NCBI GenBank assembly: GCA_902791035.1
Contig: CADAUA010000015.1
Coordinates: 1 to 64,000 of the forward strand
Source of the DNA: an uncultured Coriobacteriaceae bacterium
Lineage (GTDB): Bacteria; Actinomycetota; Coriobacteriia; Coriobacteriales; Atopobiaceae
DNA: 64,000 nt
Reading direction: 5' to 3'
This document shows, piece after piece, positions 34,401-42,010 of the stretch (its first letter is position 1; every line of letters starts with the position of its first letter). Under the pieces are notes generated by a model that worked only from the letters and a program-made list of their open reading frames with translations, was not told the DNA's origin and ran no database searches. The position numbers were made by a program, and so were the translations under genes.

Positions 34401-35289
34401 TGGAGCGGGAGCGCACGTCGATGCCGTTCATGCCAAAGAAGTACTCGTTGCCGAAAGTCAGCCTGAGCTTGGACTTGCCCCCGTCCTCCACGGCGGCCAG
34501 CTGGATGTCCGTGAAGAAGTTCGTGGACTTGGCGGTGCTCGTGGACACGGTCATCCACTCGTCGAGCGTGGTGCCGAGGTATTTGTTTGGATAGGTAGCG
34601 GGGTCGGCCACGGCGTCGGCCGCCTCCTGGGTGCGGGTGAGCGAGAAGGTCGCCTTGCCGTCGTCGATGAGCTGCTGGAGCTGGTCGGTGGTGGCACCGT
34701 CCACGCCGACCTCGACCTCGAAGGTGCGCTTGTCGGTCATGGAGATCATGGAGGGGTCGGTGTGCTCGTAGGTGTCGTCGGTGCGGGTGAAGCTGATGCC
34801 GTCGAGCTTGACGTCGGCCGCGGGGGTGGTGTCGGCCGCGGTGGCTGCCTCGGCTGCCGTGACCTCGGCGGGCGCGGCCTCGGCGGCAACCTCCGCTGCG
34901 GGCTCGGCGGTGGCCGTGGCCTCGGTAGCTGCGGGCTCTGCCTCGGGCGATGCGGCGGACTCGGCGGTCGTGCTCTCCTCGGCTGCCGCCGTGGTATCGG
35001 GCGCTGGCTCGGCTGCTGCCGGTTCCGCGCTGGCTCCCACCGGCACGCTCGCGGCTGTGGTCACGACGACCGGTGCCGGGGTGGACTCCAGCCCTGCGGT
35101 CACGGCCTGCTCGGCTGCCGTCTTGGTCGGCTCGAGGTCCGTGCCCTCCTCTGCAAGGGCGGGCACGGCGGTGAAGCTCGTGGCGAGCATGACGCCCGCC
35201 ACGACCGAGACCGCGGTCCTCGTGAGCGACCTCTGGGGCTGCTCGGGCTGCTTCAGGTGCTTGGGGTGCTGATGCCTTGTGCGCTTCAT
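31477..35289 (-). CDS. secreted, sortase-anchored M14 zinc carboxypeptidase-like protein
   Basis: 1270 residues. A signal peptide ends near VPALA (about residue 46), then an Ala/Glu/Thr-rich stalk to about residue 155. The M14 domain carries NVHADE (zinc His and Glu, about 420 and 423), SLHEFHG (third zinc ligand, about 592) and YTVELP (catalytic Glu, about 688). A long C-terminal region with possible beta domains follows. The end is TTTIPAAGD, a hydrophobic helix and RRREQE: a sorting signal in which IPAAGD stands for LPxTG. It would be linked to the cell wall and trim peptides outside the cell. ATG follows GGAAAGG. Flanked by direct copies of a 185-bp repeat. Confidence 0.85.
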   Translation of the reverse strand: MKRTRHQHPKHLKQPEQPQRSLTRTAVSVVAGVMLATSFTAVPALAEEGTDLEPTKTAAEQAVTAGLESTPAPVVVTTAASVPVGASAEPAAAEPAPDTTAAAEESTTAESAASPEAEPAATEATATAEPAAEVAAEAAPAEVTAAEAATAADTTPAADVKLDGISFTRTDDTYEHTDPSMISMTDKRTFEVEVGVDGATTDQLQQLIDDGKATFSLTRTQEAADAVADPATYPNKYLGTTLDEWMTVSTSTAKSTNFFTDIQLAAVEDGGKSKLRLTFGNEYFFGMNGIDVRSRSTVRSEILNYLGTYQLRCDLDGQAVSTDVVLKPFDEYYTQAEIDEELPKLVAEANENGIYAKVEKFGTSADGRDMSVVFVAGSAQDLDDYQALKARMEEDPSGVLAEVKAGTLDYKVPIFYSNVHADELSAADGVMQFLKDLAENKPITYKRFESLTDAGLEELQKEMDLDGTVWSDLIKDKVTGIGYVRGNDGESNGYGTPYGTRSNAGLNDGSADLSDDQIAEYYNVVEQVFDPQEILKHVFFILVPSENVDARADDVRTNGNGFDLNRDNTFQTQPETQAMSGLITQWDPISLHEFHGFYQQFQIEPCSPTHDPNNEYDLFIDTAMAEGEYFASTALANNPTINSAQIPMRDYLKRQADGSVMWDYPFDDMSSSYTPQYAMMHGANAYTVELPVGNSDAVHAIAAGCIGNAQFVIDNLDHMFSNLLERYVRGVYNIDAETIRPYYVSQYDEAGAEADVFRPQDNENHNFFPEYYVIPMDAQSQEDRGSARDMVAYLLHNGVKVKQLDEETTVNGTTYAPGTIVVDMHQAKRNMANAALYPNLVISEWTAGSLYSEPISNFSDFRGFDMDTIRTVGAFSAASLSDVTEAPSVSTYVSGTGPVTVIRNDSLQSILAVNDLLKQGVQVGLITEGQHEGDYVVASSDFSKVSDKYVLYATQGTSTPTAKLIRNDIKVYVPKAYSDDTTSSVGMVGYSNRLNTSGNWDLFALATQMGFTLTDDLDEATIIVGSQSPYNAKDVAAKIKAGVPYIGYTTSALRFVQRNQLADIKYTSSRGGFDALDTVTFPEDSIVTATYRKEGDYIMYGYGGNYFVAVPEGAHVLIKTTTDQPIEGFMTTDWLEQYKGQIQAISILGDDVSMVLFANTLTNKAHQTDDYRYLTASLYSLSEGQEFPEVPVPAEPEVPGEPTGPEQPAGPTKQASTYVPKHMAKAPTVATTTIPAAGDRALVASDVAEIVFLALAGGSMLVLARRREQE

Positions 35290-35456
35290 GACACGACCTT
35301 TCCTTGTGGTGTCCCCCGGAGGGGCGAGCGGGCCAGTGCGCGTGCCAGAGCCTGTCGCGGCGTCGGCACGCAGCGGGCCAGCCGACGAAAGCTTGGGAAA
35401 ACCTTAAGAGCGAATTGTGACTTGTCGATTACATTTGTGTGAGGCGCCTGATAACG

Positions 35457-35691
35457 CGCGGCAAGCACTGCGTGTCGTGGTCTCGCGGGCACTAGGGAAG
35501 TGGGCACTAGGGGGTACCCCCCTGCTGCTCATGTCAGTTACAGGTGCCTCGCCCGGAGAGGGCATGGATGCAACAACGCATCTACCTGCAATTATATGAA
35601 GTGCAACCAACGGCAACCCACCTGCAAGTGACACTTCGCGTGCGGGTGGGCACCAAGGGAGTACCCCCTAGAGCCCGCGGCAAGCACCGCG
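35457..35691. repeat. composite hairpin repeat, copy 2, with short flanking direct repeats
   Basis: Bases 35500-35678 match copy 1 (31274-31462): shared CTCATGTCAGTT, ATTATATGAAGTGCAACC and CACCTGCAAGTGACACTTCG blocks, with degenerate terminal hairpins. The 12-mer CGCGGCAAGCAC occurs at 35457-35468 and again at 35676-35687, just outside the element, which could be a duplicated target. Confidence 0.8.
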
Positions 35692-35805
35692 CGGCGACAA
35701 ACTCGCGAAGATTGTTGCCTGGAAGGTCGACTTGTGGGGCTTTTGGCGCCCTCGTCCTGCTAGGATGGTCGCCACTCGATGCAGGATGCCACAGGGAGGT
35801 CGCAC

Positions 35806-36825
35806 TTGTCGCAGGAACCGTTGGGGCTCGATGCCCTCACGTTGGAGGACGGTCACCTCTTCCATGACCGCAAGGGGAGGCCACGTCCCCTGCCTGCGGC
35901 CGGCGCCCCGCTGGCCGACACGCACGGTCACCTGACCTGCCTACGCAGGCACGACGCCTCCGTCGCCGTCTGCCGTGCGGCGCTCGCGGGGGTGCGCCTG
36001 CTCGTGGTCCCGGTGGACCCCGTGGACGAGCTGCCGCGCAAGTGGCCCACGCCGCAGGCCCTTCTCGACTGGCTGGACGCCCAGGTGGAACGTGGGGCGC
36101 GGCGACTGGAGGAGTGTGCGGCGCACGGCATGGTGCCGCCCGTGCCGGCAGGCTGGACGGGCCGCCTGCCCGACCTCGTGGAGAGCATCCGGATCATCGC
36201 GGGTGCCCATCCCTACGGTGCCCCCGAGCTGGACGCGGACGCGCTCGCGCGGCTGGACGCGCTTCTCGCCAGCCCGCGCTGCGTGGGCGTGGGGGAGATA
36301 GGCCTGGACTTCGGCCCCTACAACGAGGTCCCCGCGGACGTGCAGGAGGGGGCCTTCCGCCGCCAGCTCCGCATGGCCCACGAACGAGGTCTGCCCGTGG
36401 AGCTCCACATCCGCGACGCCCAGGACGACCCCACGGCCGCGGCCCACCGGCTGGCCGTGCGGGTCCTCGAGGAGGAGGGCGTGCCGGAGCAAGGATGCGA
36501 CCTGCACTGCTTCACCTCGGGGCCCGAGGTCATGGGGCCCTTCGTGGAGCTGGGCTGCCATGTGGCCTTTGGTGGGGCGGCGACCTTCAGGAAGTCGGAC
36601 GACATCCGCGATGCCGCGGCGGCCTGCCCGGCAGACAGGATCCTCTCGGAGACCGATGCCCCCTACATGGCGCCCGTGCCGCTGCGGGGCGAGGAGTGCG
36701 AGCCGGCCATGGTGGCCTTCTCGGCCGCCTGCCTGGCCGACGCCCGCGAGGAGGCTGGGGTCGCCACGCGCGAGGAGACCTATGCCGCCCTCTGGGAGAA
36801 CGCGTGGGGGCTCCTCATGGGGTAG
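35806..36825 (+). CDS. tatD: TatD family metal-dependent hydrolase
   Basis: About 339 residues. Metal-site motifs of the family: PLADTHGHLTCL (H-x-H), VGVGEIGLDFGPYN (Glu), LPVELHIRDA (His), CDLHCFTSG (His) and ILSETDAPYMAP (Asp). TatD enzymes are 3'-5' DNases and may act on D-aminoacyl-tRNA. The N-terminal 45 residues before PLADTHGH are longer than usual. TTG 35806 is preferred since GGGAGGTCGCAC precedes it; ATG 35779 is the alternative. comF follows within about 30 bases. Confidence 0.85.
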   Translation: MSQEPLGLDALTLEDGHLFHDRKGRPRPLPAAGAPLADTHGHLTCLRRHDASVAVCRAALAGVRLLVVPVDPVDELPRKWPTPQALLDWLDAQVERGARRLEECAAHGMVPPVPAGWTGRLPDLVESIRIIAGAHPYGAPELDADALARLDALLASPRCVGVGEIGLDFGPYNEVPADVQEGAFRRQLRMAHERGLPVELHIRDAQDDPTAAAHRLAVRVLEEEGVPEQGCDLHCFTSGPEVMGPFVELGCHVAFGGAATFRKSDDIRDAAAACPADRILSETDAPYMAPVPLRGEECEPAMVAFSAACLADAREEAGVATREETYAALWENAWGLLMG

Positions 36826-36857
36826 GCAAGCCGGTAGCCGGGCCTGCAGACGAGCGG

Positions 36858-37730
36858 GTGGCCAAGCCGTGCGGGCCAGTCGAGCCGTACGAGCCGTACG
36901 GACCGGTCGAGCCGTACGGACGGTGCGCCTTGGCCGGGCCGCGTACCTCGGCCGGCGACAAGGCCGCCTTGTCGGTGCCGCGCGCCGGGGAAGGCGGGGA
37001 CAAGGGCAGGCGCGTCCTGCGCCTTGCGCGCGAGGGGCTGACCGAGCTCCTGTGGCCCACGCGCTGCGTGGGCTGCGACATGCCTGGGGAGCTCCTGTGC
37101 GAGGACTGCCGCGACAGCCTGCCCTGGATCTGCCAGGGGACCGCCTGTCCCTGCTGCGGGGCGCCCTTTGGCTCGCTCGTGTGCACGGGCTGCGCGGGCG
37201 ACTGGGAGCCGCGTGCCACCATCTGCGCCATGGGCTTCGACGGGGCCGCGGCGCGCATGGTCGTGACCCTCAAGGACCACCACGAGCTGCGCCTGGCGCC
37301 GGTCATGGCAGCCGCCATGGCGACCGCCCTCGACGAGGCCTCCGCCTGGCCGGCACGCGACGGCCTGCCGCGCTTCGACGCGCAAGCCACCGACGCCGTG
37401 TCCTTCGTGCCGGCTACCGCCGAGGCCTACGCGCGGAGGGGGTTCGACCACATGGAGCTCGTGGCCCGCGCCCTGGCGGAGGAGCTGGGCCTGCCCCTGG
37501 CCGACGTGCTCGTGCGCGCCCACGCGCGCGACCAGCGCGGGCTGGGTCGCGACGAGCGGGCGGCGAACCTGGGAGGGAGCATGCGGGTGACGGAGAGCGT
37601 GAGCGGGCTCAGGCTCCTGCTCGTGGACGACGTGGTGACCACCGGTGCCTCGGTGCGGGAGGGCGCGCGCACGCTCCTGGCGCACGGGGCCCAGAGCGTG
37701 GTGGCATGCGCCTTTGCCCGCGTGTGGTAG
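36858..37730 (+). CDS. comF: ComF family phosphoribosyltransferase-like protein
   Basis: About 290 residues. The core shows a double zinc-finger region, PTRCVGCDMPGELLCEDC and CPCCGAPFGSLVCTGC, followed by a phosphoribosyltransferase domain with LLLVDDVVTTGASV (PRPP loop) near the C-terminus and FDHMELVARALAEELGL before it. ComF acts in DNA uptake in competent bacteria; many homologues are of unknown role. Start is uncertain: GTG 36858 would include a short repeat-like stretch of Glu-Pro-Tyr-Gly codons; GTG 36975 would give a normal family length. Neither has a strong ribosome site. Confidence 0.8.
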   Translation: MAKPCGPVEPYEPYGPVEPYGRCALAGPRTSAGDKAALSVPRAGEGGDKGRRVLRLAREGLTELLWPTRCVGCDMPGELLCEDCRDSLPWICQGTACPCCGAPFGSLVCTGCAGDWEPRATICAMGFDGAAARMVVTLKDHHELRLAPVMAAAMATALDEASAWPARDGLPRFDAQATDAVSFVPATAEAYARRGFDHMELVARALAEELGLPLADVLVRAHARDQRGLGRDERAANLGGSMRVTESVSGLRLLLVDDVVTTGASVREGARTLLAHGAQSVVACAFARVW

Positions 37731-37783
37731 TGGGGGTGTGGTGGGACGTGCGTGCCACGGCATGCCCCGAGTACATGAAAGGT

Positions 37784-38089
37784 TATAATTCCTACCCGTC
37801 TCATCCCAGGTCTGTGGTTGCGGGCGGGTGCCGCGGCGCGCGTCCTAGTCCATGGCAGACGAGGCCGAAGGGATCCACGTAAGCCGGGGCGTGAGCGCGC
37901 CGGCGATCATGGTTCGTCCTAGAAGTAAGTCGCACCGCCCGTCATACCAAACCAGAGGCATCCGGCCTCGCGGGCGAGAGGGCCAACGTGGGGGGCCGTA
38001 GCCCCGAAGCGACAGCCCCAGTGCGCGAGTGTGGGGGCAAAGACCAGGTCAGCTGGGTGAGACGCCTGCGTCTCGGGAGGGAGCCAGGG
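37784..38089 (+). promoter_or_regulatory. promoter (TATAAT) and long leader with no gene
   Basis: A consensus TATAAT lies at 37784-37789 in GGTTATAATT, followed by about 290 bases to the lipoprotein start. The leader is rich in self-complementary GC blocks and holds the direct repeat CGTCCTAG (about 37841 and 37916). No open frame with a start site was found, and no riboswitch consensus was recognised. Confidence 0.45.
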
Positions 38090-39067
38090 ATGCGAGAGGT
38101 ACGGCGGGTGGCGGGAACGATGCTTGCGGGGCCGATGCTCGCGACGCTCTTGTCGCTCGCGCTTGCGGGATGTGCCGTGGACGGGGCGAGCCTGGCTGAC
38201 CTGCCTGCCCTGCCAGACCTGCCTGCCCTGCCAGCGCTGGCAGCGCTGGGGGACCTGCCGCTCCCCGGGGACGCCACGCCGGGCGTGGACGAGGCCCGTG
38301 CCGCTGCCACCGACGCCCTGGAACCCAAGGTGAGCGCGTCCGCCCTGCACGAGGAGGGCTTCCTCACGGTGGGACTCGTGCAGCCCTCGGCACAGGCCCC
38401 CTACTGCATGGTGGACAAGGACGGTGTGGCACGCGGGCTCGATGTGGACGTGGCCTCGGCCCTGGCGGACGAGCTGGGCCTCAAGGTGCGCTTCGTCACT
38501 GCGGGCAGCACCTCGGCGGCCCTCGCCAACGGCTGCGACGTCGTCATGGGGGTGCGCCCCACGGGGGAGGCCACGGCCCTGGCGGGTACGTATGCGCAAA
38601 CCGCCTGTGGGGTCTTCTCGCTCGGCGACGCCGCGCCGACCGCGGAGGACCTGGCTGGCGGGGCGGTGGGTGTGCAGGGGTCGTCGTCCTCGGCGCGCAC
38701 CCTAGCCTCCGTGGGGCTCGCCACGAGCGAGCGCGAGTACGCGAACCTGAACGACGCCTTCGACGCGCTGGCCGCGGGCGAGGTGGACTACGTGGCCTGC
38801 GAGGTGGGCGCCGGCGCATACCTCGCACCTACGTACGAGGGGGTGCACTTCGTGGGCATCCTGGAGGACCCGACGCCCGTGAGCGTGGCCACCGATGCTT
38901 CGAACGCCGAGCTGGCCGATGCCGTGGCCACGGCCATGGGGACCTTGCGGACCAACGGCGTCCTCGACGTGGCCCGGGCCCGCTGGGTGGGGAGCCTCCC
39001 TACGCTCACCGCCGGAAACGAGCTCGACGGGCTGGAGGCCGCGACCGCGGAGCTGACCGGCCGCTAG
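38090..39067 (+). CDS. amino-acid-binding lipoprotein (SBP family 3)
   Basis: A 325-residue lipoprotein: signal peptide with lipobox LALAGC, then a low-complexity Leu-Pro-Ala-Leu linker (about residues 30-58). The binding domain starts EGFLTVGLVQPSAQAPYCMV, includes LDVDVASALADELGLKVRFV and CDVVMGVRPT, and ends with TLRTNGVLDVARARW, the typical order of polar amino-acid binding proteins. No permease or ATPase is adjacent, so it is an orphan binding protein or a sensor. Start ATG 38090 follows GGGAGGGAGCC; an upstream in-frame ATG is not supported. Confidence 0.8.
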   Translation: MREVRRVAGTMLAGPMLATLLSLALAGCAVDGASLADLPALPDLPALPALAALGDLPLPGDATPGVDEARAAATDALEPKVSASALHEEGFLTVGLVQPSAQAPYCMVDKDGVARGLDVDVASALADELGLKVRFVTAGSTSAALANGCDVVMGVRPTGEATALAGTYAQTACGVFSLGDAAPTAEDLAGGAVGVQGSSSSARTLASVGLATSEREYANLNDAFDALAAGEVDYVACEVGAGAYLAPTYEGVHFVGILEDPTPVSVATDASNAELADAVATAMGTLRTNGVLDVARARWVGSLPTLTAGNELDGLEAATAELTGR

Positions 39068-39215
39068 GCTGGGCGGGCGCGGTAACCGGGCGGGCCGCTC
39101 GCGGGCCGTAATCCCTACGAGACCCGACACGACTGTCATGCGAGCGTTGGTTTGGGGTAAGACACCCATAACGGCCATCCCCATTGGCCGTGTCCGGCAA
39201 CCTAAGGAGGCACGT

Positions 39216-39803
39216 ATGGTAGACATCAAGATCTCGGGACGCAAGGTCGCCGTCTCCGACGCGCTGCGCGCGCATGTGGAGAAGAAGATAGGCGACGCGC
39301 TTGGCGTGTTCGACATATCCCCCATGACCTGCGATGTCGTGCTGCGTGTTGACAAGAACCCGTCCAACCCCGAGCGCAAGTCCTGCGAGGTCACGGTGTT
39401 CGTGCGAGACAGCGTGGTGCGCGTGGTGGCGAGTGCCGAGGACATGTACGCCGCCATCGACGACGCGGCCGACAAGGTGACCCGCCAGCTGCGCAAGTAC
39501 AAGACCCGCGTGGTGGACCGCCGCCAGCGCGCGTCCGCGCCCAAGACCCCGGGCATGAGCCAGGAGCAGCTGGCCGACCTCATCGAGCCGGCGCCCGAGG
39601 AGGAGGACGACCAGCTCGTGCGCGAGAAGTACATCGAGCTCAAGCCCATGACCGAGGAGCAGGCGCTGGTGCAGACCGACCTCATCGGCCACGACTTCTA
39701 TGTGTTCCAGAACGCCACCACGGGGCTCGTCAACGTCATCTACCACCGCAAGAACGGTGGCTACGGGATTATCAAGCCCAAGGTCGAGGGGGAGCATGAG
39801 TAA
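39216..39803 (+). CDS. hpf: ribosome hibernation promoting factor, long form
   Basis: A 195-residue protein. N-terminal S30AE/YfiA domain (MVDIKISGRKVAVSDALRAH, residues 1-100), acidic linker, and C-terminal dimerisation domain (YIELKPMTEEQALVQTDLIG then HDFYVFQNATTGLVNVIYHR). Long HPF dimerises 70S ribosomes to 100S in stationary phase. CTAAGGAGGCACGT gives a clear start. The stop overlaps the degV start by eight bases. Confidence 0.95.
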   Translation: MVDIKISGRKVAVSDALRAHVEKKIGDALGVFDISPMTCDVVLRVDKNPSNPERKSCEVTVFVRDSVVRVVASAEDMYAAIDDAADKVTRQLRKYKTRVVDRRQRASAPKTPGMSQEQLADLIEPAPEEEDDQLVREKYIELKPMTEEQALVQTDLIGHDFYVFQNATTGLVNVIYHRKNGGYGIIKPKVEGEHE

Positions 39804-40866
39804 GACTGACGACCAGAAGGTCCCGACAGCGGCCCCCCAGATGGACGCTGCCCAGACGCAGGCGCCAGAGGAGAACGCGGCCGACGCAGGTGGCGCCGGC
39901 CGCGCCTACCATCAGAAGCGCAAGTGCGCCATCATCGTGGACTCCACGGCGGACTACGCGCCCGAGGTTGCGCGCCAGCTGGGCGTGGAGGTCATACCCT
40001 TCACGTACGTGACGCCCGAGGGCGAGAAGGTCGACGACTCGTGGGCCACGAGCGACCCCCACGAGTTCTACGAGTACATGCGCAGGAACCCCACGGTGCA
40101 CTTCCACACCGCCGCGGTGACCCCGGGCCGCTACTACGAGGTCTTCGAGAGGTACGCCAAGCAGGGCCTGCCCTGCATGTACATGGGCCTCTCTGCGGGC
40201 CTCTCCAGCTCCATAGACGCGGCGCGCCAGGCAGCGGGGCTCATCCGCCAGAACTACCCCGGCTACGAGATGTACGTGCTCGACAACCGCTGCGACTCGG
40301 CGGCGGGCGAGCTTCTGGCCATCGAGGTCGTGCGCCTGGCGGAGGACGGCCTGAGCGCCAGGGAGCTCTACGACTGGGCGTCCGACGCCCGTTACTTCAT
40401 TCACGGCTACTTCACGCTGGAGAACCTCGACGCCTTGGCGGCCGGTGGCCGCATCCCGCCCGCGGCGGCCAGCATCGGCGGCAAGCTGGACATCAAGCCC
40501 GAGCTCTCCTACGACCTGAACGGTGCCCTCACCCTGCGTGGCATGTGCCGCGGCCGCCGCAAGGCGCTCCGTGCGATCATGGCGGACTTCCGTGAGAACT
40601 ACGCGCACGACACCACGCTGCCCCTGGCCATCGTGTCCACGGATGCCGAGAAGGACGCGGACTGGCTGGAGAACGAGGTCCGCAAGGAGCAGGGCTGCGA
40701 GGACGTGACGGTCATCCGCAGCCAGGTCTCGCCCATCTTGGGCAGCCACGTGGGGCCGGGCATGGTGGCCCTCATCTTCTGGGGCAAGGACCGTCGCGAG
40801 CTCTCCAAGGGCTCGCTCACGGGCAGGATCGCCCGGCGCGTGCGTGGCGATACGGACGAGAAGTAG
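39796..40866 (+). CDS. DegV family fatty-acid-binding protein
   Basis: A 356-residue protein. After a 40-residue polar, Ala/Gln-rich tail at the N-terminus, the DegV domain begins KCAIIVDSTADYAPEVARQL, then HTAAVTPGRYYEVFE, MGLSAGLSSSIDAAR, VLDNRCDSAAGELLAIEV and GGRIPPAAASIGGKLDIKP. DegV/FakB proteins present fatty acids to the FakA kinase. No fakA is adjacent. ATG 39796 has GGGGGAGC upstream and overlaps hpf, so the two are translationally coupled. Confidence 0.9.
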   Translation: MSKTDDQKVPTAAPQMDAAQTQAPEENAADAGGAGRAYHQKRKCAIIVDSTADYAPEVARQLGVEVIPFTYVTPEGEKVDDSWATSDPHEFYEYMRRNPTVHFHTAAVTPGRYYEVFERYAKQGLPCMYMGLSAGLSSSIDAARQAAGLIRQNYPGYEMYVLDNRCDSAAGELLAIEVVRLAEDGLSARELYDWASDARYFIHGYFTLENLDALAAGGRIPPAAASIGGKLDIKPELSYDLNGALTLRGMCRGRRKALRAIMADFRENYAHDTTLPLAIVSTDAEKDADWLENEVRKEQGCEDVTVIRSQVSPILGSHVGPGMVALIFWGKDRRELSKGSLTGRIARRVRGDTDEK

Positions 40867-40961
40867 CAGGTAAAGACGGGTCGGGTACGTCCGCGCGCGG
40901 CTGGTGCCGTGGCGGGGGTGCCCGCTCGGTCTTGTTGGCCAACGTCGGGAGGCAGTGTCAA

Positions 40962-41954
40962 GTGGTTCTGACCAAGAAGAGCAGGATAGCCCTTATCGGC
41001 ACCGGCATCATGGGTGCCCCCATCGCCGGGCACATACTGGACGCCGGCTATGACCTCACGGTCTACAACCGGACCCGGTGCAAGGCGGAGGGGCTTCTTG
41101 CCCGCGGGGCCCACTGGGCCGACTCGCCCGCCGAGGCCGCCCGCGAGGCAGACGTCGTCTTTACCATGCTCGGCTATCCCGGCGACGTGGAGGACGTCTA
41201 CCTGGCCACGGACGGGCTGGTGCGTGCGGCCAAGAAGGGCGCCTACCTCATCGACCTCACCACGTCGTCCCCGCAGCTCGCGCGCGACATCCACGATGCC
41301 TGCGAGGTGGAGGACAAGTTCGCCTTCGACTGCCCCGTTACGGGTGGCCAGTCGGGTGCCGAGGCCGGTACCCTCACGCTCATCATCGGGGCCACGGAGG
41401 AGCGCGCCCGGCCGGTGCTCCCGCTGCTCCAGACCTTCTCGTCCAAGGTCTACTACATGGGCGGCGCCGGCAAGGGCCAGGTGGCCAAGCTCTGCAACCA
41501 GGTGTCACTCGCGTCCTGCATGGTGGGCTACGCCGACGCCATGGCCCTCGCCGAGCAGGGTGGCTTGGACGTGGCCCAGGTGCTGGACATGATCGGCCAC
41601 GGCATGGGCGGCTCGGTGGCGCTGGACCGCCTGGCCCCCAAGTCGCTCGACGGCGACTACCGCCCCGGCTTCCTCTGCGAGCACATGCGCAAGGACATCG
41701 CGCTGGCCCGCCAGCAGGCCGAGGACATGGACCTGGCCCTGCCCGGGGCCGAGACCGCCTTCACGCTCTACGACACCCTCTGCGAGATAGGCGGGTCGCG
41801 CCTGGGCACGCAGGCGATCACCCTGCTCTACCAGGACGAGGCCGCGGCCACGGCCGCCGGGCTCGACTGGTCGTTGGTGGAGCCCGCCCAGGGCGGCGCG
41901 GACGGGACGGACGCCGCGGACGCATCCGCGCAGCCGTCCGGGCCTGGCAACTAG
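40962..41954 (+). CDS. NAD(P)-dependent beta-hydroxyacid dehydrogenase (GarR/MmsB family)
   Basis: About 330 residues. Cofactor motif IALIGTGIMGAPIAGHILDAG, NRT selectivity loop, substrate motif DCPVTGGQSGAEAGTL, and GKGQVAKLCNQV with the catalytic Lys. Family members reduce tartronate semialdehyde or oxidise 3-hydroxyisobutyrate; specificity is not decidable. The GTG start is eight bases from GGGAGG; the TTG ten codons upstream is less likely. A Ser/Ala/Gly tail of about 25 residues ends the protein. It follows degV by 95 bases on the same strand. Confidence 0.85.
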   Translation: MVLTKKSRIALIGTGIMGAPIAGHILDAGYDLTVYNRTRCKAEGLLARGAHWADSPAEAAREADVVFTMLGYPGDVEDVYLATDGLVRAAKKGAYLIDLTTSSPQLARDIHDACEVEDKFAFDCPVTGGQSGAEAGTLTLIIGATEERARPVLPLLQTFSSKVYYMGGAGKGQVAKLCNQVSLASCMVGYADAMALAEQGGLDVAQVLDMIGHGMGGSVALDRLAPKSLDGDYRPGFLCEHMRKDIALARQQAEDMDLALPGAETAFTLYDTLCEIGGSRLGTQAITLLYQDEAAATAAGLDWSLVEPAQGGADGTDAADASAQPSGPGN

Positions 41955-42010
41955 ACACTCACGCGCGGCGCCGCACGGGCGTCGCGCCAGGAAGGGAAAC
42001 CGTTCAGTAC

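Noticed and set aside
31456-35442. 1328-codon frame on the plus strand opposite the M14 gene
   Set aside because: It is the antisense shadow of a gene with clear signal peptide, zinc motifs and sorting signal; its protein is low-complexity Val/Gly/His.
37796-38089. Known structured RNAs (6S, SRP, RNase P, tmRNA) in the leader
   Set aside because: None of the conserved core sequences of these RNAs could be matched by eye.
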